From Alphaproteobacteria bacterium (lineage in GTDB: Bacteria > Pseudomonadota > Alphaproteobacteria > Rhodobacterales > Rhodobacteraceae): a stretch of 7,216 nucleotides of DNA. The position numbers and the translations under genes are program-made. The stretch lies in assembly GCA_013151535.1 (NCBI GenBank), contig JAADIC010000314.1:1-7216 (forward strand), read 5' to 3'. The notes beneath the pieces were generated by a model. The model searched no databases, was not told the origin of the DNA, and saw only the letters and a program-made list of their open reading frames with translations. Positions 1 to 5,555 of this stretch are shown piece after piece (positions within the stretch are counted from its first letter, which is position 1; each line of letters begins with the position of its first letter).

Positions 1-6
1 CCAAAT

Positions 7-13
7 GAGAGGA
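7..13 (+). promoter_or_regulatory. Ribosome binding site of the first aminotransferase gene
   Basis: GAGAGGA lies 7 bases before the ATG at 21, a strong Shine-Dalgarno match. A TGA at 6-8 is in frame with the gene and upstream of that ATG, so translation cannot begin further left. This fixes the start. Confidence 0.75.
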
Positions 14-20
14 TCAAAAA

Positions 21-1385
21 ATGAGCAAGCTCAGCACCGACGACATCCTGACCAAAGACGCCCACCTGATTCAGTCATTCGCCAATCTGGACGGGCTCAA
101 ACAAAATGATACCCGCACCGCGATTGTATCTGCGAAAGGCGCATATGTGACCGATAGCGATGGCAACGAGTTGCTTGATGGCATCGGCGGTTTGTGGTGC
201 GTGAATGTCGGCCATGGCCGGCACGAGATAATCGAAGCGATTACCAAACAGCTTGAAACCCTCGATTATTATTCGACGTTTTATAATTTTACCCACCCGT
301 CCGCAGTGCTTTTGGCCGAAAAACTGGCCAGTCTGGCGCCGGGAAACCTGAACCGCGTGTATTTCAGCAATTCCGGCTCGGTCGCCAATGACACGGCTAT
401 CAGGATGCTGCACCACTATAACAACCGTCTGGGACGGCCCAAAAAGAAGAAAATCCTGTCGCGGATCGGGGCTTATCATGGCTCCACCCATCTGGCGATG
501 GCCCTGACCACTCCGGCCTATAGCGATGGTTGGGACACCGCTGCCCAAGGGCTGGTTCACCATCTGCGTGCGCCTTATGCTTACCGCGAAGCAGGCGAGA
601 TGAGCGAAGCCGAGTTTCTTGAGGTATTGGCCGATGATATGCGGGCCACTATCAATGACATCGGTGCCGAAAACATCGCCGCTTTCATCGCTGAACCAAT
701 TATGGGCGCGGGCGGAATTCTGGTGGCCCCTGAAGGCTATCACCAACGGATGCGCCAGATCACGGCTGAGCACGATATAAAATACATCGCTGACGAGGTC
801 GTCACCGCCTTTGGCCGTCTGGGCCATATGTTCGCCTCCGAAGATGTGTTTGGCATGGTGCCCGATATCATTACCACCGCCAAGGGGCTGACATCGGGCT
901 ATCAGCCCTTGTCGGCAACAATTATTTCAGATGAAATTTACGATGTGATCTCAGAACCCGGCGCGATGTTTTTGCATGGCATGACCTATTCAGGCCACCC
1001 GGCGGCATCCGCAGCCGCTTTGGCGAATATCGACATTCTTGAGCGTGAAAAGATACCGCAAAAGGTGCAGGTGACTGGCAAGGTGTTTGAAAACGCCCTG
1101 CGCGGGTTGGATGATCTGGATATTGTCGGCGATGTCCGTGGCAGCCATTTCATGATGGGTGTCGAGTTTGTCAAAAACAAAACGACAAAAGAACCCTTTG
1201 ATGACGAGGTTAACATCGGTCTCAGGATTGCGCAGGAAACGCAAAACCGCGGCCTGATCGCGCGTCCGCTGGGCAACATTCTGATCCTTTCGCCAACCCT
1301 GATTATGGACGAAAACCAGATCGCTCAAATCGAAGGCACCCTGCGCGAAAGCATCAAAGCCGTTGCTGCTTCGCTTGTAGGTTAG
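21..1385 (+). CDS. Class III omega-aminotransferase (PLP-dependent), SpuC/omega-amino acid type
   Basis: A 454-residue cytoplasmic PLP enzyme of fold type I, class III. It should transfer the terminal amino group of an omega-amino acid, diamine or amine to a keto acid such as pyruvate, giving a semialdehyde. Visible marks: substrate-pocket LW at 58-59; phosphate-binding NSGS at 117-120; AYHG at 151-154, whose Tyr152 should stack on PLP; AEP just before GAGG; DEV at 258-260, with Asp258 facing the pyridine nitrogen; Schiff-base Lys288 in TAKGLTSGY; TYSGHP at 322-327; and Arg415 in ARPLG, matching the flipping arginine of Vibrio fluvialis-type transaminases that handles both carboxylate and hydrophobic groups. 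Length is normal for the family. Odd point: the usual Glu after NSGS is Val121. The dehydrogenase gene follows after 8 bp, so the aldehyde product is probably oxidised by it. The family and chemistry are firm. The substrate (putrescine, GABA, beta-alanine or a longer omega-amino acid) cannot be read from sequence. Confidence 0.93.
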   Translation: MSKLSTDDILTKDAHLIQSFANLDGLKQNDTRTAIVSAKGAYVTDSDGNELLDGIGGLWCVNVGHGRHEIIEAITKQLETLDYYSTFYNFTHPSAVLLAEKLASLAPGNLNRVYFSNSGSVANDTAIRMLHHYNNRLGRPKKKKILSRIGAYHGSTHLAMALTTPAYSDGWDTAAQGLVHHLRAPYAYREAGEMSEAEFLEVLADDMRATINDIGAENIAAFIAEPIMGAGGILVAPEGYHQRMRQITAEHDIKYIADEVVTAFGRLGHMFASEDVFGMVPDIITTAKGLTSGYQPLSATIISDEIYDVISEPGAMFLHGMTYSGHPAASAAALANIDILEREKIPQKVQVTGKVFENALRGLDDLDIVGDVRGSHFMMGVEFVKNKTTKEPFDDEVNIGLRIAQETQNRGLIARPLGNILILSPTLIMDENQIAQIEGTLRESIKAVAASLVG

Positions 1386-1393
1386 GGCGGGAA

Positions 1394-2881
1394 ATGACTG
1401 ATTTGTCTGTTCAGGACTGGAAATCCAAAGCGGCGGCTTTGAAGTTTCGCAACCAGTGTTTCATTGACGGCGCGTTCTGCGATGCTTTGTCCGGCCAAAA
1501 GTTCGAGACGGTAAATCCAGCAACCAGCGAAGTGCTCACCGATGTTGCGCGTGGTGGCGGTGAGGATATTGATCGCGCGGTTGCGTCTGCGCGCCGAGCA
1601 TTTGCCAGTGGCGCATGGTCGGCTAGAACGCCAGAGCAGCGCAAACAGGTTCTGCTTAGGCTGGCTGGCCTGATCCGCGAAAACATTCCGGAATTCGCCC
1701 TGTTGGACACGCTTGATATGGGCAAGCCAATCAAGGACAGCTCAACCATAGATGCCCCCGGCGCGGCGCATTTCTTTCAATGGCATGGTGAAGCCATAGA
1801 CAAACTTTATGACGAAATTGCCCCAACGGGCGGTCGTGATCTGGCGCTGGTGCGACGGGTGCCATTGGGCGTTATTGGTGCCGTGGTGCCGTGGAATTTC
1901 CCGCTCGACATGGCAACGTGGAAACTGGCACCCGCCTTGGCGACCGGCAATTCGGTGGTGTTGAAACCGGCTGAACAATCCCCACTTTCGGCGCTGTTTC
2001 TGGCTGAATTGGCCTGCGAGGCAGGATTGCCCGATGGGGTGCTGAATGTGGTGCCCGGATATGGCGAAGATGCAGGGCAGGCATTGGGCCGGCACGCGGA
2101 TGTGGATTGCCTCGTCTTTACCGGGTCAACCAGCGTTGGCAAGTTGTTCCAGCGATATGCGGGTGAAAGCAATATGAAACAGGTCTGGCTGGAAACCGGC
2201 GGTAAAAGCCCCAACATTATTTTCCCCGATGCCGATCTGGATGCAGCCGCTGACATGGCGGCTTTTGGTATCTTTTTTAATCAGGGTGAAGTGTGTTCGG
2301 CCAATTCGCGCATGCTGGTGCATGAAACCATCAAAGACCAGATGACCGAGCGAATGAAATCGCGCGCCGAAGCGATCGTTCCGGGCGATCCGCTGGACCC
2401 GGCCTCGACGCTTGGTGCGATGGTGGACCGCTCACACACCGATAAAGTGATGCGGTTTATTGAAAGCGGCAAGCAATCCAGCCGGCTGGTCACCGGTGGC
2501 GAGCGTATCACGCTGAATGGATCGGATGCTTTTGTGACGCCAACCATTTTCGATAATGTGCAAAGCGATCACCAGATCGTAAGGGAAGAGGTTTTCGGCC
2601 CGGTGCTGACCATTCAGACCTTCACCACTGATGACCAAGCCGTTGCCATGGCCAATGACACGGTTTACGGGCTGGCCGCATCGGTCTGGACCAGTGACCT
2701 TTCGCGTGCGCTTGGTGTTTCGGATGCGCTGAACGCTGGTACGGTATCGGTGAACACCGTGGATGCGCTTAGCGCCATGACGCCGTTCGGCGGGATGAAG
2801 CAATCGGGTTTTGGCCGCGATCTTTCCATTCATTCGTTTGACAAATACACGGCGTTAAAGACCACATGGATAAAATATTAG
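1394..2881 (+). CDS. NAD(P)-dependent aldehyde dehydrogenase, PuuC/KauB-like
   Basis: A 495-residue cytoplasmic dehydrogenase of the ALDH superfamily, the same length as E. coli PuuC and similar along its whole length as I recall that sequence. It oxidises an aldehyde to the acid with NAD(P)+. Motifs: PWNFP at 166-170 (Asn168 of the oxyanion hole); KPAEQSP from Lys191, where Glu194 in this position usually favours NAD+; GSTSVG at 244-249 in the Rossmann fold; general base Glu267 in LETGGKSP; nucleophile Cys301 in NQGEVCSAN; EEVFGP at 398-403; and a C-terminal FGGMKQSGFGRD followed by a KTTWI tail typical of the PuuC group. The start is 8 bp after the aminotransferase stop, with the purine-rich stretch GGGCGGGAA in between, so the two genes are probably co-transcribed and coupled. 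The likely substrate is the semialdehyde or amino-aldehyde made by the neighbouring aminotransferase. The enzyme class is certain. Assignment to gamma-glutamyl-aminobutyraldehyde, aminobutyraldehyde, succinate semialdehyde or a longer semialdehyde is open. Confidence 0.94.
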   Translation: MTDLSVQDWKSKAAALKFRNQCFIDGAFCDALSGQKFETVNPATSEVLTDVARGGGEDIDRAVASARRAFASGAWSARTPEQRKQVLLRLAGLIRENIPEFALLDTLDMGKPIKDSSTIDAPGAAHFFQWHGEAIDKLYDEIAPTGGRDLALVRRVPLGVIGAVVPWNFPLDMATWKLAPALATGNSVVLKPAEQSPLSALFLAELACEAGLPDGVLNVVPGYGEDAGQALGRHADVDCLVFTGSTSVGKLFQRYAGESNMKQVWLETGGKSPNIIFPDADLDAAADMAAFGIFFNQGEVCSANSRMLVHETIKDQMTERMKSRAEAIVPGDPLDPASTLGAMVDRSHTDKVMRFIESGKQSSRLVTGGERITLNGSDAFVTPTIFDNVQSDHQIVREEVFGPVLTIQTFTTDDQAVAMANDTVYGLAASVWTSDLSRALGVSDALNAGTVSVNTVDALSAMTPFGGMKQSGFGRDLSIHSFDKYTALKTTWIKY

Positions 2882-2947
2882 AGGCACTAGGCTCAGGCAT
2901 TGATTTTGTGGCGAAGTCTGGATTTGGGCGACCAGCGGTTGGGCAAA

Positions 2948-2971
2948 GAAAATCTTTCCCGAAAGATTTTC
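2948..2971. repeat. Perfect 24-bp palindrome downstream of the dehydrogenase gene
   Basis: Arms GAAAATCTTTC (2948-2958) and GAAAGATTTTC (2961-2971) are exact reverse complements around a CC centre. The site begins 67 bases after the dehydrogenase stop and ends 119 bases before the LysR start. As RNA it could form about ten base pairs closed by a CCCG loop, but the stem is AT-rich and no T-run follows, so it is a poor intrinsic terminator. A dimer-binding operator is at least as likely, perhaps for the LysR protein. The symmetry is read directly; the role is inferred. Confidence 0.6.
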
Positions 2972-2977
2972 AACCTG

Positions 2978-2994
2978 AATGATTTTCGGTAAAA
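2978..2994 (-). promoter_or_regulatory. Candidate regulator site, copy 1 of a motif shared by both gaps around lysR
   Basis: Read on the minus strand this is TTTTACCGAAAATCATT. It matches TTTTACGAAATTCATT at 4088-4103 on the plus strand, apart from one inserted base and one mismatch. It lies 6 bp beyond the perfect palindrome and contains a GATTTTC heptamer that also occurs inside the palindrome. The placement, one copy upstream of lysR and one upstream of the second operon, is what a LysR-type autoregulator and activator site would show. Binding is inferred. Confidence 0.4.
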
Positions 2995-3029
2995 TTATTC
3001 CCTCAATCGGGCGCGTTGATATTCCCCGC

Positions 3030-3058
3030 TTGGCGTGACCAGAACTTTGTTTTAACCT
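3030..3058 (+). promoter_or_regulatory. Weak candidate sigma-70-type promoter for the LysR gene
   Basis: TTGGCG (3030-3035) and TAACCT (3053-3058) are spaced by 17 bases and end about 32 bases before the LysR ATG. The -35 box matches the consensus at four of six positions and the -10 at only three, so this is the best pair seen but not a strong one. Read-through from the upstream operon is an alternative. Confidence 0.25.
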
Positions 3059-3075
3059 AATCAGGGCAAGCCAAA

Positions 3076-3081
3076 GAAAGG
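3076..3081 (+). promoter_or_regulatory. Ribosome binding site of the LysR gene
   Basis: GAAAGG lies 9 bases before the ATG at 3091. Spacing is slightly long but usable, and the ATG places the helix-turn-helix at the usual distance from the N-terminus, which supports this start. Confidence 0.5.
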
Positions 3082-3090
3082 TTCAGCCAA

Positions 3091-4050
3091 ATGCCGTTGC
3101 GCTTCACCCTGCGCCAGCTTGAGTATTTTGTGACCGTGGGCGAAGTCGGCAGCATTGCGCAGGCTTCAGCAAAGGTCAGCGTCTCTTCACCCTCCATTTC
3201 GGCTGCGATCAGCCAGCTTGAAGGCGAGTTTGGCCTTCAACTGTTTGTCCGCAAACATGCGCATGGATTGTCACTGACCCAGGGGGGGCGGCAATTTCTG
3301 GTGCAGGCCAAAAGGGTATTGGCTGCGGCCGAGGAACTGAACGGGCTGGCCAGCGACATTTCGGGCCATGTTCAGGGGCCGCTGAATGTCGGGTGTCTGT
3401 CTTCTTTCGCGCAACTGGTGCTGCCGCAATTACGGCACCGGTTCGAGGTCAAGTTCCCTCAGGTCTGCATCAAACAATCCGAACTGGATCAGGCGGCCAT
3501 TTTCGAGCGTTTGCGCAATGCGGAAATCGATGTTGCGTTAACGTATGATCTGGAAACACCGCCCGATATCACTTTTGTGCCCATGTTGAAATTGCCGGTT
3601 TATGCCATGCTTTCGGAGTCGCACCCGCTGGCTGCGCATGCGCAACTGTCACCTGAAGATTTGGCTGAATGTCCGATGATCCTGCTCGATCTTCCTTATA
3701 GTGCCGACTACTTTTTATCCTTTTTTCACGCCGCCGGATTAAAGCCGAATGTGACCGAGCGAACCCGTGATATGGCGGTAATGCGGTCGCTTGTCGCGAA
3801 TGGCTATGGCTATGCCCTGGCCAATATCAGAACGCTGTCGGACAGATCGCCTGATGGCAACAAACTGAAGTTTATTCCGCTAACCGAAGCACTGCGCCCA
3901 TTGCAACTGGGTGTTGCCTATTCAAAAGCCCTCCACATGACCCGCACTGTTCAGGCGTTTCTGGAGCATTGCTTTGAAGTGATTTCATCCGAGGATGTTC
4001 CTGGGTTGCATGTAATGGCAAGCTATGAAAGCCCCAAAACCGAGAGATAG
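3091..4050 (+). CDS. LysR-family transcriptional regulator
   Basis: A 319-residue LysR-type regulator, normally a tetramer that binds DNA and responds to a small-molecule inducer. The N-terminal winged helix-turn-helix spans about residues 5-65: LRQLEYFVTVGEVGS, then the recognition helix region SVSSPSISAAISQLE (30-44), then the wing FGLQLFVRKHAHGLSLT ending near residue 63. A linker helix runs to about residue 92. The periplasmic-binding-protein-like effector domain starts near GPLNVG (96-101) and continues to about residue 300, with a short tail. Length is typical (300-330). The gene lies between two aminotransferase operons and reads the same way as both, whereas many LysR genes are divergent from their targets. 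Both gaps beside it hold inverted repeats and share a motif, so it probably controls one or both operons and perhaps itself. The inducer is unknown; a pathway substrate or intermediate is the natural guess. Confidence 0.94.
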   Translation: MPLRFTLRQLEYFVTVGEVGSIAQASAKVSVSSPSISAAISQLEGEFGLQLFVRKHAHGLSLTQGGRQFLVQAKRVLAAAEELNGLASDISGHVQGPLNVGCLSSFAQLVLPQLRHRFEVKFPQVCIKQSELDQAAIFERLRNAEIDVALTYDLETPPDITFVPMLKLPVYAMLSESHPLAAHAQLSPEDLAECPMILLDLPYSADYFLSFFHAAGLKPNVTERTRDMAVMRSLVANGYGYALANIRTLSDRSPDGNKLKFIPLTEALRPLQLGVAYSKALHMTRTVQAFLEHCFEVISSEDVPGLHVMASYESPKTER

Positions 4051-4087
4051 CTTAGCTTGTCTCTAACTCTGGCTTTACTAAACCATA

Positions 4088-4117
4088 TTTTACGAAATTC
4101 ATTTTTCGTGGAATAGT
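4088..4117 (+). promoter_or_regulatory. Candidate promoter and operator of the second aminotransferase-hyuA operon
   Basis: TTTACG (4089-4094) and AATAGT (4112-4117) are spaced by 17 bases, and each matches the sigma-70 consensus at four of six positions. The region is overlaid by an inverted repeat, ACGAAA-TTCATT-TTTCGT (4092-4109), and by ATTC-N10-GAAT (4097-4114), which has the T-N11-A form of LysR-type boxes. It also holds copy 2 of the motif shared with the other lysR gap (4088-4103). The gene starts 56 bases after the -10. An overlapping operator and promoter is inferred from this layout. Confidence 0.4.
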
Positions 4118-4172
4118 CGCGCCATAGGCACCGGCTTTCCTTTGGTGTCGCGTATCTATCAACAGGTCCAAC

Positions 4173-5549
4173 ATGACACAGAACCCAAATTCCATACATG
4201 CACGTGATGTTGCCTCGCATCTGCACCCGTTCACCAATCTTGACGCGCATGGCCAAACTGGCCCGCATATCTTTCAACGTGGCGAAGGTGTGTATGTCAT
4301 TGATGATGAAGGGAAACGTTATATCGAGGGCCTGTCAGGCCTGTGGTGCGCATCACTGGGATTCAGCGAAAAACGTCTGGTGAAGGCCGCCACAAAGCAA
4401 ATGGAAGCGCTGCCGTTTTACCACAACTTTGCCCATAAGGCGGTTGAACCGGCGATTGAACTGGCCGATTTTCTGGTGAAAAATGCGCCGGTTCCTATGT
4501 CCAAGGTGTTTTTTACCAATTCAGGCTCCGAAGCCAACGATACCCAGGTGAAAATCGTCTGGTATTACAATAATATATTGGGCCGTCCCGAAAAGAAAAA
4601 GATTATCGCGCGACACGGGGCCTATCACGGCATTACCGTTGCGGCGGCCAGCCTGACCGGGATGCAATACGCCCACAACGGTTTTGATGTGCCAATCAAC
4701 AACATCCTGCACACAGATTGTCCGCATTTTTATCACTATGGGCAGGAAGGTGAATCCGAGGATCAATACGCCACCCGTCTGGCGGCCAACCTTGAAGACC
4801 TGATCCAGACGGAAGGCCCCGAAACCATAGCGGCCTTCATTGCCGAGCCATTCCTTGGTGCTGGCGGTGTGATCGAACCTCCCAAAGGCTATTACAGGAA
4901 AATCCAGCCCATTCTGGAAAAGCATGACATCCTGTTCATTGTTGACGAGGTGATCTCGGGGTTTTATCGCACCGGCGACAGATACGCGACACAGACTTAC
5001 CAGTTAAAGCCCGATCTTATCACCATGGCAAAGCAGCTTTCGGCAGCTTATCAGCCCATCGGCGCGGTGATGATGAACCAAAAGGTTTATGACGTTTTGG
5101 AAGAAGGCAGCCGCAAATTTGGCTTGTTTGGAACCGGTTTCACCTATTCCGGCCATCCTGTCCCGGCCGCTGTCGCGCTGGAAACCCAGATGATTTATCA
5201 GGATATGGACATCGGCACCCATGTCAAAACCGTCGCTAAAACTTTCCAGAAACGCCTGCATGCGCTGGCAGATCACCCGCTTGTCGGTGAGACGCGCGGG
5301 CTGGGCCTGATCGGTGCGGTGGAGCTGGTCAAGGACAAAGAGCAGCGGTTGAATTTTGACCCTGCGCAAAAGGTTGCGCCATTTGTATCGGCTCGCGCCA
5401 CCGAACACGGGCTGATCGTGCGCCCGCTGTTGAATGACAGCATCGCGTTCTGCCCGCCTCTGATTATCAACGAGGCGCAGATCAACGATATTTTCGATGC
5501 CTTTGAAAAGGCGCTTGAGGACGGCACCAGCTATGTGGCGGGGCTTTAG
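4173..5549 (+). CDS. Class III omega-aminotransferase, Vibrio fluvialis-type (second paralogue)
   Basis: A 458-residue cytoplasmic PLP aminotransferase of fold type I, class III, clearly related to the one at 21-1385 but not a recent duplicate. Motifs: LW at 57-58; canonical NSGSEAND at 116-123; AYHG at 150-153; a CPH motif then YGQEGESEDQYATRLA, as in Vibrio fluvialis amine:pyruvate transaminase; AEPFLGAGGVI; DEV at 258-260 (Asp258 to the PLP nitrogen); Schiff-base Lys287 in MAKQLSAAYQP; FTYSGHP at 323-329 (Thr324 to phosphate); and Arg417 in VRPLL, the flipping arginine. Expected reaction: omega-amino acid or amine plus pyruvate (or another keto acid) gives an aldehyde or semialdehyde plus alanine. 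The ribosome site is weak (CAGG, 4163-4166). It begins 122 bp after lysR and ends 6 bp before the hyuA-type gene, so those two are probably one operon. The closest biochemical reading is omega-amino acid:pyruvate aminotransferase. A link to opened lactam rings (for example 6-aminohexanoate) is inferred only from the neighbour. Confidence 0.93.
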   Translation: MTQNPNSIHARDVASHLHPFTNLDAHGQTGPHIFQRGEGVYVIDDEGKRYIEGLSGLWCASLGFSEKRLVKAATKQMEALPFYHNFAHKAVEPAIELADFLVKNAPVPMSKVFFTNSGSEANDTQVKIVWYYNNILGRPEKKKIIARHGAYHGITVAAASLTGMQYAHNGFDVPINNILHTDCPHFYHYGQEGESEDQYATRLAANLEDLIQTEGPETIAAFIAEPFLGAGGVIEPPKGYYRKIQPILEKHDILFIVDEVISGFYRTGDRYATQTYQLKPDLITMAKQLSAAYQPIGAVMMNQKVYDVLEEGSRKFGLFGTGFTYSGHPVPAAVALETQMIYQDMDIGTHVKTVAKTFQKRLHALADHPLVGETRGLGLIGAVELVKDKEQRLNFDPAQKVAPFVSARATEHGLIVRPLLNDSIAFCPPLIINEAQINDIFDAFEKALEDGTSYVAGL

Positions 5550-5551
5550 GA
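5548..5551 (+). promoter_or_regulatory. Ribosome binding site overlapping the aminotransferase stop codon
   Basis: AGGA begins on the last two bases of the TAG stop (5547-5549) and lies 4 bases before the ATG at 5556. The spacing is short. The overlap of stop and ribosome site suggests translational coupling of the amidohydrolase subunit to the aminotransferase. Confidence 0.5.
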
Positions 5552-5555
5552 AATC

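Noticed and set aside
1..20. Possible end of an upstream gene (TGA at 6-8)
   Set aside because: Only a few bases are available. The triplet serves to limit the aminotransferase start but cannot show an upstream coding region.
75..827. 250-codon open frame on the minus strand inside the first aminotransferase gene
   Set aside because: It lies wholly opposite a gene with full family motifs, and its translation shows no recognisable domain. It is a codon-bias shadow, as are the other antisense frames within the aminotransferase and dehydrogenase genes.
4043..4064. AGAGA-N12-TCTCT inverted repeat across the LysR stop codon, considered as a terminator
   Set aside because: The stem has only five base pairs with a 12-base loop, and no T-run follows. 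It is too weak to call.
4129..4147. CACC-N11-GGTG possible hairpin in the leader of the second aminotransferase gene
   Set aside because: A four-pair stem with an 11-base loop is expected by chance. No riboswitch-like conserved core was recognised around it.
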